A DNA stretch of 64,000 nucleotides from Cellulomonas aerilata (GCF_007991755.1 NZ_BJYY01000013.1:124001-188000), one strand, 5' to 3'; positions 9,334 to 18,177 are shown, counted from the stretch's first letter. Translations and numbers: made by a program. The notes: a model not told the origin generated them from the letters alone.

Positions 9334-11235
9334 ATGCCCGACGTGACGCCTCAGCCCTTCACCACCCGGCCCGAGCTCGTGGGCACCGTCGGCATGGTCG
9401 CCTCGACGCACTGGCTCGCGTCCCAGTCCGGGATGGCGCTGCTGGAGGCGGGCGGCAACGCGTTCGACGCCGCCGTGGCCGCCGGTCTGGTCCTGCACGT
9501 GGTCGAGCCGCACCTCAACGGCCTGGGCGGGGACGTCCCGGTGATCGGCTGCACCGCAGGCAGCGGCGAGCCGTTCGTGCTCAGCGGCCAGGGGACGGCG
9601 CCGGCCCTGGCGACGCCGGAGGCCTTCGAGGACCTCGGCGTCGACCTCATCCCCGGCACGGGGCTGCTGCCCGCGGTGGTCCCCGGCGCGTTCGGCACCT
9701 GGATGGACCTGCTCGCCCGGTACGGCACCAAGCACGTGCGTGACGTCCTGGCTCCTGCGATCGGCTACGCGCTGGACGGCCACCCGCTGCTGCCGCAGGC
9801 CGCCGCGACGATCGCCCGGGTCGCCGACCTGTTCACCGAGCACTGGCCGACCTCGTCCGCCGTGTACCTGCCGGACGGCCACGCCCCGGCCCCGACGGAG
9901 CGGTTCCGCAACGTCGCGCTCGGACGGACCCTGGAGCGGCTCGCCGCCGCCGCGGACGCGGCCGGCCCGGACCGGGAGGCAGGCATCGAGGCCGCGCGCG
10001 CCGCCTTCTACGAGGGCTTCGTCGCCGAGGAGGTCGACCGGTTCGTCCGGACGACGTCGGTCATGGACGCGACGGGGCGTCCGCACGCCGGGCTCCTGCG
10101 CTACGACGACCTGGCCGGCTGGCGCGTGCGCGAGGAGCGCGCCGCGACCGCCGAGCTGGCCGGGCGCACGATCGCCAAGACCGGGCCGTGGGGTCAGGGG
10201 CCGGCACTGCTGCAGCAGCTCACCGTGCTGGCCGGGATGGACCTGGCCGACACCCGGCCGGGGTCCGCCGAGCTCGTCCACACCGTGGTGGAGTCCGCCA
10301 AGCTCGCGTACGCGGACCGCGACGCCTGGTACGGGGACCCCGACCACACCGACGTCCCCCTGGCCACGCTGCTCTCCGGCCCGTACGCCGACGCGCGCCG
10401 GCGCCTGATCGGGTCGGACGCCTCCGACGAGCTGCGCCCGGGCAGCCCGGACGGACGCGAGCCGCGCCTCCCGGCCCGGGTGCTCGCCGAGGTGGAGCGG
10501 TCCCGCGCGGCCGCCGGCGACACCGGACCGGCGCCCCGGCGGCGCACCGCCGGGACCGGCGAGCCGACGTTCGCGCTCGGCGAGGACGCGCCGTCGTCCG
10601 GCGCGACCGGCCCCGGGACCGATCCCGCCGTCGCCGGGGACGGTCTCACGCGCGGGGACACCTGCCACCTGGACGTGGTCGACCGGTACGGCAACGTCGT
10701 CTCGGTGACGCCCAGCGGCGGCTGGCTGCAGAGCTCCCCCGTCGTCCCCGCGCTCGGCTTCGCCCTGCCGACCCGCGCGCAGATGTTTTGGGTGGAGCGC
10801 GGGCTGCCCTCCTCGATCACCCCGGGGGCACGTCCGCGCACCACGCTGAGCCCGACCCTGGTGCTGCGCGACGGCGTCGCCGAGCTCGCCTGCGGGACGC
10901 CGGGCGGTGACCAGCAGGACCAGTGGCAGCTGCCGTTCCTGCTCCGCCACCTCGTGTACGGCATGGGCATCCAGGAGGCCATCGACGCCCCGACCTGGCA
11001 CACCACCCACCTCGTGTCGTCCTTCGACCCCCGCGACATCGAGCTGCGCGGCCTGCACGCCGAGGAGCGGCTGGGCCCGGACGTGCTGGCCGAGCTGCGC
11101 CGGCGGGGGCACGCCGTCACCGTCACCGGACCCTGGTCGCTGGGGCGGCTGAGCGCGGTCGGGACCCGGCCGGACGGCATGCTGCGCGGCGCCGCGACGC
11201 CCCGCGGGATTCAGGCGTACGCGGTCGGGCGCTGA
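9334..11235 (+). CDS. Gamma-glutamyltransferase family protein
   Basis: N-terminal-nucleophile hydrolase of the gamma-glutamyltranspeptidase family, 633 aa. Known members cleave themselves in front of a threonine and then transfer or hydrolyse gamma-glutamyl groups from glutathione-like substrates; relatives act on other amides. The nucleophile is predicted to be Thr443 in GDTCHLDVVDRYGNVVS. Other family blocks are GGNAFDAAVAAG, LNGLGGD and the oxyanion-forming RPRTTLSPT with GTPGGDQQDQW. The N-terminus (MPDVTPQPFTTRPEL) has no signal peptide or lipobox, so the enzyme looks cytosolic, unlike most GGTs. It is monocistronic, divergent from the GTPase genes and followed by tRNA-Arg. The exact substrate cannot be told. 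Confidence 0.85.
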   Translation: MPDVTPQPFTTRPELVGTVGMVASTHWLASQSGMALLEAGGNAFDAAVAAGLVLHVVEPHLNGLGGDVPVIGCTAGSGEPFVLSGQGTAPALATPEAFEDLGVDLIPGTGLLPAVVPGAFGTWMDLLARYGTKHVRDVLAPAIGYALDGHPLLPQAAATIARVADLFTEHWPTSSAVYLPDGHAPAPTERFRNVALGRTLERLAAAADAAGPDREAGIEAARAAFYEGFVAEEVDRFVRTTSVMDATGRPHAGLLRYDDLAGWRVREERAATAELAGRTIAKTGPWGQGPALLQQLTVLAGMDLADTRPGSAELVHTVVESAKLAYADRDAWYGDPDHTDVPLATLLSGPYADARRRLIGSDASDELRPGSPDGREPRLPARVLAEVERSRAAAGDTGPAPRRRTAGTGEPTFALGEDAPSSGATGPGTDPAVAGDGLTRGDTCHLDVVDRYGNVVSVTPSGGWLQSSPVVPALGFALPTRAQMFWVERGLPSSITPGARPRTTLSPTLVLRDGVAELACGTPGGDQQDQWQLPFLLRHLVYGMGIQEAIDAPTWHTTHLVSSFDPRDIELRGLHAEERLGPDVLAELRRRGHAVTVTGPWSLGRLSAVGTRPDGMLRGAATPRGIQAYAVGR

Positions 11236-11311
11236 CGCCCGCAGCGAGCCGCTTCGCAGGTGGGAGCGCACGCTGTGGCACGCTGAGCGGTGACCGGGCC
11301 CGGCCCGGCGA

Positions 11312-11384
<73 letters not shown>

Positions 11385-11499
11385 CCTGCCGATGTGCTGC
11401 GACGTCGAAGGCGAGCACGTCGTGGTCCCGGCATCCCGCACGCCGGGGGACGCCCGAGGCTCGCCCGCCCGAGCCGCCACCCGACCGGACGCGACGACG

Positions 11500-12258
11500 C
11501 TACGGGGTGAGCTCGGGCGGCGGCTCCGGGCTCCAGCCGGGCTCCGGCTCGCCGGCCGGCAGCCCGTGCGTGACGTGCACCCGGTCGATCACCGTGATGA
11601 CCCCGACGACGGCGACCGCGAGCCCCGCGGCCGCGACCACGTCGGTGAGGAAGTGGTACCCCAGGTACAGGCGGCTCAGCGCGACCGCCGCCACGCCGAT
11701 CAGCCCGCCCACCAGCCATCCCACGACGAACCGTCGCGTCCGGTGGCGGCTGGCGACCAGGTACCCGGCGACGAAGAGGAAGGTCGCCGTGCCGATGGTG
11801 TGGCCGGACGGGAACGACCCGGTCGTCTCCGACCCGGGGATGAACATCGTCTCCTCGGGTGGCCGGGGCCGCGCCACGAGCCCCTTGACCGCCAGGGAGA
11901 GCAGGGTGGAGCCGATCATCGCGCCGGCCAGCAGCAGCGGCCGCCACCACTCGCGGCGGACGACCCCCCACAGCACGCACGCGACCAGGACGATCACCGG
12001 CAGCACGGTCGGGCCCGTGACGAACGTCAGGGCCGCCAGCACCGCGGTCACCGCGCCGCTGCGGACGCCCACCAGGAACTCCAGCACCGGCCGGTCGAAC
12101 AGCGACAGGTCGTCCTGCTCCTGGACGGCGTCCAGCATGGCGCCGAACAGCAGCGCCCCCAGGCCCACCAGGAGGAGTCCGGGCAGGACGGCGCGCAGGA
12201 GCGGGCGGGTCGCGTACCAGGTGAGGACGCGCTGGGAGGTCGAGGTCGGGGCGGTCAC
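11500..12258 (-). CDS. PAP2-family membrane phosphatase
   Basis: Integral membrane phosphatase of the PAP2 superfamily, 252 aa, probably acting on lipid phosphates such as undecaprenyl diphosphate or phosphatidic acid at the outer face of the membrane. All three signature parts are present: the KX6RP-type motif at Lys125 to Pro131 (KGLVARP), PSGH at 150-153, and SRX5HX3D with Ser195, Arg196, His202 and Asp206. About six hydrophobic helices fit the family. The GTG start at 12258 gives a normal N-terminus. It stands alone, convergent with tRNA-Arg. Substrate is unknown. Confidence 0.9.
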   Translation of the reverse strand: MTAPTSTSQRVLTWYATRPLLRAVLPGLLLVGLGALLFGAMLDAVQEQDDLSLFDRPVLEFLVGVRSGAVTAVLAALTFVTGPTVLPVIVLVACVLWGVVRREWWRPLLLAGAMIGSTLLSLAVKGLVARPRPPEETMFIPGSETTGSFPSGHTIGTATFLFVAGYLVASRHRTRRFVVGWLVGGLIGVAAVALSRLYLGYHFLTDVVAAAGLAVAVVGVITVIDRVHVTHGLPAGEPEPGWSPEPPPELTP

Positions 12259-12459
12259 CGGACGACGCTAACCCGGGAGCGGCCGGGACCGCCCCCGGTG
12301 CCCCCGGTGCCCACCAGGGGTGCCCACGCGGCGCACCTGCGGCCCGCGACGGGGAAAAAGCCGTGACCTGCACGGGCGTGCGGTGGTGAGGTGGTCCCAC
12401 CGCGGTGACGTCAGGGTCCGGCCAGACCCATCCCGACCACGTCACGAGAGTGAACGACC

Positions 12460-12588
12460 ATGAACACCCCCGTCCCCGACCAGCACCTGCGGCACCGCGA
12501 CGTCGCGGACCGCCTCGAGATCCTCCTCACGCTCCAGCGCGACACCGTCCGCGGCGAGGTCCTGCCCTTGCTGCTGGCCGTCCGCTGA
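12460..12588 (+). CDS. Possible 42-aa small protein
   Basis: A short open frame, MNTPVPDQHLRHRDVADRLE... to ...LPLLLAVR, with an ATG at 12460 and a weak purine-rich site (GAGAG) about 10 nt upstream. It would form one amphipathic, Leu/Arg-rich helix. It lies alone in the spacer between the PAP2 gene and orn, with normal high-GC codon choice. No family is recognised and it could be a chance frame. Confidence 0.35.
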   Translation: MNTPVPDQHLRHRDVADRLEILLTLQRDTVRGEVLPLLLAVR

Positions 12589-12757
12589 CCGCCCGTGCGC
12601 GCTGAGCGGGTCCGGCCCCACGGCCGGGCCCGCTCCGCCGCGTCCGGGACCTCTCCGACGTCGCCGGACACGCGGTGCCGCTCCGGCCCGGCGCCCGCCT
12701 GCTCCCTCGACCGCGCCCTGCCGGACGGCCCCGCGCCCGCCCCGTAGGGTGGCGCCC

Positions 12758-13417
12758 GTGACCGTGAACTCCGCCGGCGCCAGCGGCGACCGCATCGTCT
12801 GGATCGACTGCGAGATGACCGGCCTCGACACCAGCGTGGACGCGCTGGTCGAGGTCGCCGCCATCGTCACCGACTCCGAGCTCAACGTGCTCGGCGACGG
12901 TGTCGACGTGGTCATCAAGCCGCCGGACGCGGCACTGGAGCAGATGGGCGACTTCGTCCGCCAGATGCACACGACGTCCGGGCTGCTCGCCGACCTGCCC
13001 AACGGGACGACCCTGGTCGACGCCGAGGCGCGCGTGCTGGAGTACCTGCGCGAGTGGATCCCCGACGCCGGACGGGCCCCGCTCGCCGGCAACTCGATCG
13101 GGACGGACAAGGCGTACCTCGACCGGGACATGCCCGAGCTGATGGAGCACCTGCACTACCGGGTGATCGACGTGTCCTCGATCAAGGAGCTCGCGCGCCG
13201 CTGGTACCCGCGGGTCTACTTCGCCTCCCCGGCCAAGAGCGGCGGTCACCGGGCGCTGGCGGACATCCTCGAGAGCATCGACGAGCTGCGCTACTACCGT
13301 GCCGCGCTGCTGGTCCCGCAGCCCGGGCCGGACTCCAGGACCGCGAAGGCGATCGCCGCGCAGGTCGCCGCCACCACCGTGGCTGCCCGGCGCGGCGTGC
13401 CGGTCGCCGACGCCTGA
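12758..13417 (+). CDS. orn: Oligoribonuclease
   Basis: DEDDh-type 3'-5' exoribonuclease that degrades di- to pentanucleotides left by other RNases; it also clears pGpG made when c-di-GMP is hydrolysed, relevant to the EAL proteins elsewhere in this window. From the GTG at 12758 the protein has 219 aa. The start was chosen because AGGGTGG sits 5 nt upstream; a GTG 9 nt earlier is possible. The catalytic pattern is complete: WIDCEMTGLD (Asp17, Glu19), NSIGTDKAYLDRD, and the HRALADI block with the catalytic His and last Asp. Length and motifs match Orn of actinobacteria. tRNA-His follows 71 nt downstream. Confidence 0.95.
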   Translation: MTVNSAGASGDRIVWIDCEMTGLDTSVDALVEVAAIVTDSELNVLGDGVDVVIKPPDAALEQMGDFVRQMHTTSGLLADLPNGTTLVDAEARVLEYLREWIPDAGRAPLAGNSIGTDKAYLDRDMPELMEHLHYRVIDVSSIKELARRWYPRVYFASPAKSGGHRALADILESIDELRYYRAALLVPQPGPDSRTAKAIAAQVAATTVAARRGVPVADA

Positions 13418-13488
13418 CCGCCTGCGACGAGCACCCCGCCGGAGCCGCTACACTTCTCGTCGGCCCGGCACGCACGTCGCGGGCCATG

Positions 13489-13561
13489 GTGGCTATAGCT
13501 CAGGTGGTAGAGCACCTGGTTGTGGTCCAGGGGGTCGCGGGTTCAAGTCCCGTTAGCCACC
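13489..13561 (+). tRNA. tRNA-His (anticodon GTG)
   Basis: The acceptor GTGGCTA pairs with TAGCCAC, and a G at 13488 can serve as the extra G-1 opposite C13561, typical of tRNA-His. The D-arm is AGCTCAGGTGGTAGAGC, the anticodon loop TTGTGGT (GTG), and the T-arm GCGGGTTCAAGTCCCGT has one weak pair. CCA is not encoded. Confidence 0.97.
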
Positions 13562-13566
13562 CGCAC

Positions 13567-13600
13567 GAACGGCGTCCGGCCCGAGGGCCGGACGCCGTTC
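13567..13600. terminator. Perfect inverted repeat, bidirectional terminator
   Basis: A perfect 16-bp inverted repeat, GAACGGCGTCCGGCCC facing its complement over a 2-nt centre. It starts 5 nt after tRNA-His and lies 57 nt past the stop of the convergent ATP-grasp gene. The symmetry suits termination from both sides. Confidence 0.75.
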
Positions 13601-13657
13601 CGCGTCCGGGGCACGCCCGCCCCGGGGCACGCCCGCGGGCGGGCGCGGGCCCCGCTC

Positions 13658-14569
13658 TCAGGCCGCGACGCGCCGCGTGATCGCGTCCGCGAACCGGTCC
13701 AGCGCGCCGTCGGCCAGCGACAGGAACAGCGACGGCTCGGTGAGCTCGACCTCGAGGATGAGGGGGGCGCCGTCCGGGCCCTGCAGCAGGTCCACGCGCG
13801 TGTAGAGCAGCGCGCCCTCGCCGGCGCCGGGGACGATGCCGGGCAGTGCGGCCACCACCCGGTCGGCGACGGCGCGCTCCGCCTCGGACGCCTCGCGGGC
13901 GGCCATCTGCTCCGGCTTGAACAGGCCCTCCACGCCCCGGTACGGGCCCTCCAGCAGCGGGCCCTTGCGCACCGCGTGGCTGAACTCGCCGTCGACGTAC
14001 ACCAGCGCCGTCTCCCCCGCGGTGTCCACGCGGGACAGGTACGGCTGGACCATGACGTGCCGGCCGGCGCGCAGCAGGTCCCGGGCGTGCACGATCGCCA
14101 GGCCGCGCTGCTGCGCCTCGTTGGCGTTGTAGCGACCGGTGTCCTTGGCGCCGGCGCTGACCGTGGGCTTGACCACGAAGTCGCCCATGGCCGGGAACCG
14201 GGTGTGCACCGCGCGGGACGTGAGGTTGCGCGCCGGGTCGAGCCAGATGGTCGGGACCGTCGGCAGGCCCGCGGCCTCCAGGTCGCGCAGGTAGCCCTTG
14301 TCGGTGTTCCACTCGAGCACCGACGCCGGGTTGGCCACGGCGCGCAGCGAGCGCGCCCACGTCAGGAACTCCTCGCGCCGCGGGGAGTAGTCCCAGGTGT
14401 CCCGCACCACGACGAGGTCGAAGCCGGACCAGTCGACGTCGGCGTCGTCCCAGACGGCCGCGACGGCGTCCACCCCGCGCTGCGCGAGCGCCGGCAGCAG
14501 GGGGGCGTCGTCGGACTCCAGGTCGGGGAACGTCGAGCACGTGGCGAGGGCGATGCGCGGGGAGGTCAT
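13658..14569 (-). CDS. ATP-grasp domain protein (RimK/glutathione synthetase-like)
   Basis: A 303-aa protein with an ATP-grasp fold, a family that joins a carboxylate to an amine or thiol through an acyl-phosphate. Visible family features are VVRDTWDYSPRREEF in the N-terminal domain, NTDKGYLRDLEAAG, the ATP-binding DFVVKPTVSAGAKDT, VQPYLS, and the metal-binding end LYTRVDLLQ with ILEVELTEPSLFL. Its ATG overlaps the stop of the ABC ATPase gene (ATGA at 14566-14569), so the two are co-expressed. The substrate is unknown; similar proteins are often annotated as glutathione-synthetase-like. A role linked to the osmoprotectant importer is only suggested by the coupling. Confidence 0.8.
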   Translation of the reverse strand: MTSPRIALATCSTFPDLESDDAPLLPALAQRGVDAVAAVWDDADVDWSGFDLVVVRDTWDYSPRREEFLTWARSLRAVANPASVLEWNTDKGYLRDLEAAGLPTVPTIWLDPARNLTSRAVHTRFPAMGDFVVKPTVSAGAKDTGRYNANEAQQRGLAIVHARDLLRAGRHVMVQPYLSRVDTAGETALVYVDGEFSHAVRKGPLLEGPYRGVEGLFKPEQMAAREASEAERAVADRVVAALPGIVPGAGEGALLYTRVDLLQGPDGAPLILEVELTEPSLFLSLADGALDRFADAITRRVAA

Positions 14570-15636
14570 GGGCGCAGGCTACCGACGGCGGGCTGCGCAG
14601 GGGCGGGTGAGCCGGCCGGGGCGGAGTCGGCCATGCGGTGCAGCGCGCGCAGCAGGGCGTCCGCCGTGACGGATCCGACGACGGCGCCCGCGTCGTCCTG
14701 CACGTGCACCGCACCCGCTGGGCTGGTGGCCAGGGCACCGAGGACCTCGTCGAGCGGGTCGCCGAGCCGCACGGGGCCGCCCTGCCACGAGCCGTCCGAG
14801 GTGCCGGTGGAGGCACCGGACGCCGCGGGCCCCGCGGGTGCCCCCACGTCCGCGCGCTCCAGCCGCCCCAGGCCCAGCAGCCGGACGGCGGCGCCCTGGC
14901 CCACGAAGTCGGCGACCATCGGCGTCGCCGGCCGGGCCAGCAGGCTCACCGGGTCCGCGAGCTGCTCCAGGTGCCCGCCGCGGCTGAAGACGGCGATGCG
15001 GTCCCCCAGCCGCACGGCCTCGTCGACGTCGTGCGTCACGAGCATGACCGTCGTGCCGAGCTCGCTGCGGATCCGGCCGAACTGCGCCTGCAGCCGGCGT
15101 CGGCCGACCGGGTCGACGGCGCCGAACGGCTCGTCCATCAGCAGGACCGGCGGGTCGACCGCGAGGGCGCGGGCCACCCCGACGCGCTGGCGCTCCCCGC
15201 CGGAGAGCTGGTGCGGGTAGCGGCGCGCGTAGGTGTCCGGCGCGAGCCCGACCAGCTCGAGCAGGTCGACCACCCGGGACCGGATCCGCTCCCGGGACCA
15301 GCCGAGCAGCCGCGGCACGGTCGCCACGTTCTGCTCGACGGTCCGGTGCGGGAACAGCCCGACGTTCTGGATGACGTAGCCCATCCGCCGCCGCAGGGCG
15401 ACGGGATCGGCGTCCGCGACGTCCGCGCCCTCCACGAGGAGCCGCCCCGACGTGAGCTCGACGAGGCGGTTGGCCATCCGCAGGGTCGTGGACTTGCCGC
15501 ACCCGGAGGGGCCCACCAGCGCCAGCAGCTCGTGCGCGTGCACGTCCAGGTCCAGGCCCTCGACCGCGACCGTCCCGTCGCCGTACTCCTTGCGGGCCCG
15601 CTCGTAGCGGATCACGGTCTCGCCGGGGAGGCTCAT
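14566..15636 (-). CDS. Osmoprotectant ABC importer ATP-binding subunit (OpuCA/ProV-like)
   Basis: ATPase subunit of a quaternary-amine (betaine/choline-type) ABC importer, 356 aa from the ATG at 15636. Walker A is GPSGCGKSTT, the Q-loop YVIQNVGLFPH, the signature LSGGERQRVGVARAL, Walker B VLLMDEPFGAVD and the H-loop VTHD; the wording LDEP-to-MDEPFGAVDP and the spacing are typical of OpuCA. After the ATPase core the C-terminus holds one recognisable, degenerate CBS-like segment (VHVQDDAGAVVGSVTAD). The gene is divergent from the permease and binding-protein genes, with only 67 nt between start codons, so a shared control region is likely. Paralogues handle glycine betaine, choline or ergothioneine; this one cannot be told. 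Confidence 0.88.
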   Translation of the reverse strand: MSLPGETVIRYERARKEYGDGTVAVEGLDLDVHAHELLALVGPSGCGKSTTLRMANRLVELTSGRLLVEGADVADADPVALRRRMGYVIQNVGLFPHRTVEQNVATVPRLLGWSRERIRSRVVDLLELVGLAPDTYARRYPHQLSGGERQRVGVARALAVDPPVLLMDEPFGAVDPVGRRRLQAQFGRIRSELGTTVMLVTHDVDEAVRLGDRIAVFSRGGHLEQLADPVSLLARPATPMVADFVGQGAAVRLLGLGRLERADVGAPAGPAASGASTGTSDGSWQGGPVRLGDPLDEVLGALATSPAGAVHVQDDAGAVVGSVTADALLRALHRMADSAPAGSPAPAQPAVGSLRP

Positions 15637-15703
15637 GCCGCGGCACGCTACTTCGCACCGCGTCCCGTCGACCAGGGGGATCGCGGGCAGGTAGCGTCCC
15701 AGC

Positions 15704-16384
15704 GTGATCTCGTCCGCCGCGTCGGCCCCGGCCAACCCGTGGCTCTCCTGGCAGTACGTGCAGACCAACCGCGGCGACATCCTGGACGCGCTCGGCCAGC
15801 ACGTCGGGCTCACCGTGCAGGCCGTCGCGCTCGCGACCGTCGTGGCGCTGCCCCTGGCGGCGCTGGCGCACGTCCACCCACGGCTGGCCGGCCCGGTGCT
15901 GGGGTTCTCCGGGGCGCTGTACACGATCCCCTCCCTGGCGCTGTTCGCGCTCATCTACCCGTTCCTGCTCGACGCGCGCCTGTCCGTGCTCATCGGGCTG
16001 GTCATGTACGCGCTGCTCGTGCTGGTCCGCAACGTGCTGGTCGGCCTCCAGGGGGTCCCCGAGGACGTGCGCGACGCCGCCCGCGGGCTCGGGTACGGAC
16101 GCGCCCGGCTGCTGCTGACGGTCGAGCTGCCGCACGCCGTCCCCGCGGTGATGGCCGGGCTGCGGCTGGCGACGGTGACGACCGTGGCGCTGGCGACCAT
16201 CGGCGTCGTCGTCGGCTACGGCGGGCTCGGGCAGCTGATGTTCCGCGGCTTCCAGAGCGACTACCACGCCGAGATCCTCACCGCGGCGCTGCTGTGCGTG
16301 GCGCTGGCGCTGGTCGCCGACGGGCTGCTGCGCCTGCTGGGACGAGCCGTCACCCCGTGGCTGCGCGCCGGGTCGGTCCGGTGA
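15704..16384 (+). CDS. Osmoprotectant ABC importer permease 1 (OpuCB-like)
   Basis: Inner-membrane permease, 226 aa, GTG start. It has about five to six hydrophobic helices and the binding-protein-dependent transport loop (EDVRDAARGLGYGRARLLLTVELP), in which the EAA-type Gly is conserved, so it should dock on the ATPase encoded divergently. The N-terminal NRGDILDALGQHVGLTV and the YTIPSLALFALIYPF block are typical of OpuBB/OpuCB. Its stop overlaps the next start (GTGA at 16381-16384). Confidence 0.9.
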   Translation: MISSAASAPANPWLSWQYVQTNRGDILDALGQHVGLTVQAVALATVVALPLAALAHVHPRLAGPVLGFSGALYTIPSLALFALIYPFLLDARLSVLIGLVMYALLVLVRNVLVGLQGVPEDVRDAARGLGYGRARLLLTVELPHAVPAVMAGLRLATVTTVALATIGVVVGYGGLGQLMFRGFQSDYHAEILTAALLCVALALVADGLLRLLGRAVTPWLRAGSVR

Positions 16385-17145
16385 TCCGCACCTCGGTGGC
16401 CGGCGACGCCGTCACGTGGCTCAACGACCCGCTGAACTGGACCGGGCCGTCCGGCATCCCCGCCCGCCTGGTGGAGCACCTGGGGATGTCCGCGGTCGCG
16501 GTGCTGCTCGCCGCCGTCGTCGCCCTGCCGGTGGGCGTCTGGCTGGGGCACGCACGCCGCGGCGGCGGCGTCGCGGTCATGCTCGCCAACGCGTCCCGCG
16601 CGCTGCCGACCCTGGCGCTGCTGCTCATCTTCGCCTCGACGGCGATCGGGTTCGGCAACCGCGCCACCGTGGTCGCCGCGGCGGTGTTCGCGGTCCCGCC
16701 GATCCTCACCAACGCCGTCACCGGCCTCCTGGGCGTGGACCCCGACGTGCGCGACGCCGCCCGCGGCATGGGCCTGTCCCCCACGCGCTCGCTGCTGCAG
16801 ATGGAGCTGCCCCTGGCGCTGCCGCTGCTCGCCGCGGGGCTGCGGACCGCGACGGTCCAGGTGATCGCGACCATCCCGCTCGCCGCGCTGGTCGGCGGTG
16901 GCGGGCTCGGGCCGATCATCGTGTCCGGCTTCGCCAACCGGCGGTTCGGGCAGGTCCTCGCCGGGGCGGTCCTGGTGACCGCGGTGTGCCTCCTCGCCGA
17001 GGCCGTCCTGGCGGTGGCCCAGCGTGCGGTCACCCCGGCCGGCCTGCGCCCCGCCCGTGCCCGGCGCGTCCGAGGAATTGCCCCGGGCACCGTCCGCGGG
17101 TCCAATGAGCACGCTGCCGTCCCGTCCCCTCAGGAGTCCGCATGA
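16381..17145 (+). CDS. Osmoprotectant ABC importer permease 2 (OpuCD-like)
   Basis: Second permease of the importer, 254 aa from a GTG start that overlaps the stop of permease 1. It carries the same transport signature (DVRDAARGMGLSPTRSLLQMELPLALPL) and the helix block SRALPTLALLLIFASTAIGFG. The last 30 residues are a hydrophilic tail. Its TGA overlaps the ATG of the binding-protein gene, so the three plus-strand genes are translated as a coupled set. Two non-identical permeases are normal in OpuC/OsmU systems. Confidence 0.9.
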   Translation: MIRTSVAGDAVTWLNDPLNWTGPSGIPARLVEHLGMSAVAVLLAAVVALPVGVWLGHARRGGGVAVMLANASRALPTLALLLIFASTAIGFGNRATVVAAAVFAVPPILTNAVTGLLGVDPDVRDAARGMGLSPTRSLLQMELPLALPLLAAGLRTATVQVIATIPLAALVGGGGLGPIIVSGFANRRFGQVLAGAVLVTAVCLLAEAVLAVAQRAVTPAGLRPARARRVRGIAPGTVRGSNEHAAVPSPQESA

Positions 17146-18149
17146 ACGCACGCCGTCCGCTGCTCGCCGCCCTCGCGGCCGGGCTCCTCACCCTCACCGC
17201 GGCCTGCGGCGACCCGGGCTCGTCCGGCACCGCACCGACCACGGCGGCCACCGTCACGGCTGAGGAGGTCGCGACCTGCGACCCGGTCGCCGGGGAGTCG
17301 CTGGTCGTCCTGGAGGACGACCAGGGGCTGCAGACCGTCGACAACATCGTCCCGGCGGTGAACGCCGGCGCGGCGGCGGCCGACCCCGCCCTGGTGCCCC
17401 TCCTCGACGCCGTCTCCGCGACGCTGGACACCGCGACGCTCATCGAGCTCAACAAGGCCGTCGACGTCGACCGCCAGACGTCCACCCAGGTCGCCGAGCA
17501 GTACCTCGCCGAGAAGGGCCTGACCACGCAGGACCAGGTCGGCTCCGGGCGGCAGGTCGTCATCGGGGCCGCCAACTTCTCCGAGAGCGCGACGCTGGCC
17601 GAGCTGTACGCGGGCGTGCTGCGCGCGGCGGGCTACGACGCGTCCACGCAGGCGATCGGCAACCGCGAGACGTACCTGCCGGCCGTCCAGGCGGGCGCCC
17701 TGACCGCGGTCCCGGAGTACGCGGGCACGCTGACCGAGTTCCTCAACAAGGGTGCGAACGGCCCCGACGCCCCGGCGCTGGCCAGCTCGGACCTCGACGC
17801 CACGATGGCCGAGCTCACCACGCTCGGCGAGGGGGTGGGGCTCGTGCTCGGGACCCCGTCCCAGGCGCAGGACCAGAACGCCTTCGCGGTCACGACCGCG
17901 TTCGCCGAGGAGTACGACGTCTCGACCCTGAGCGAGCTCGCGGACACGTGCGGGGGCGTCGTCCTGGGCGGTCCGCCGGAGTGCCCCGAGCGTCCGTTCT
18001 GCCAGCCCGGCCTCGTGGACACCTACGGGCTCCAGGTCGGCGAGTTCGTGTCGCTGGACCCGGGTGGCCCGCTGACCAAGACCGCGCTGCAGCAGGGGCG
18101 GATCACGCTGGGTCTGGTGTTCTCGTCCGACGCCGCCCTGGCCGGCTGA
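17142..18149 (+). CDS. Osmoprotectant-binding lipoprotein, circularly permuted
   Basis: Substrate-binding lipoprotein of the importer (OpuAC/OsmF family), 335 aa. The signal peptide ends in a lipobox, LTAAC, with Cys22 the lipidation site. The order of the mature part is unusual. Residues about 52-128 (LVVLEDDQGLQTVDNIVP, LIELNKAVDVD, YLAEKGL) correspond to the C-terminal end of ordinary family members. Residues 137 onward (RQVVIGAANFSES, NRETYLPAV, PEYAGTLTEFL, SQAQDQNAFAV) correspond to the usual N-terminus. The protein stops at GLVFSSDAALAG, exactly where the VVLEDDQG block would normally follow. All pieces appear once, so this looks like a circular permutation rather than a truncation. 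It is translationally coupled to permease 2. Confidence 0.88.
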   Translation: MNARRPLLAALAAGLLTLTAACGDPGSSGTAPTTAATVTAEEVATCDPVAGESLVVLEDDQGLQTVDNIVPAVNAGAAAADPALVPLLDAVSATLDTATLIELNKAVDVDRQTSTQVAEQYLAEKGLTTQDQVGSGRQVVIGAANFSESATLAELYAGVLRAAGYDASTQAIGNRETYLPAVQAGALTAVPEYAGTLTEFLNKGANGPDAPALASSDLDATMAELTTLGEGVGLVLGTPSQAQDQNAFAVTTAFAEEYDVSTLSELADTCGGVVLGGPPECPERPFCQPGLVDTYGLQVGEFVSLDPGGPLTKTALQQGRITLGLVFSSDAALAG

Positions 18150-18177
18150 CCGGGCCGCACCACCGAGCACGGACGCC

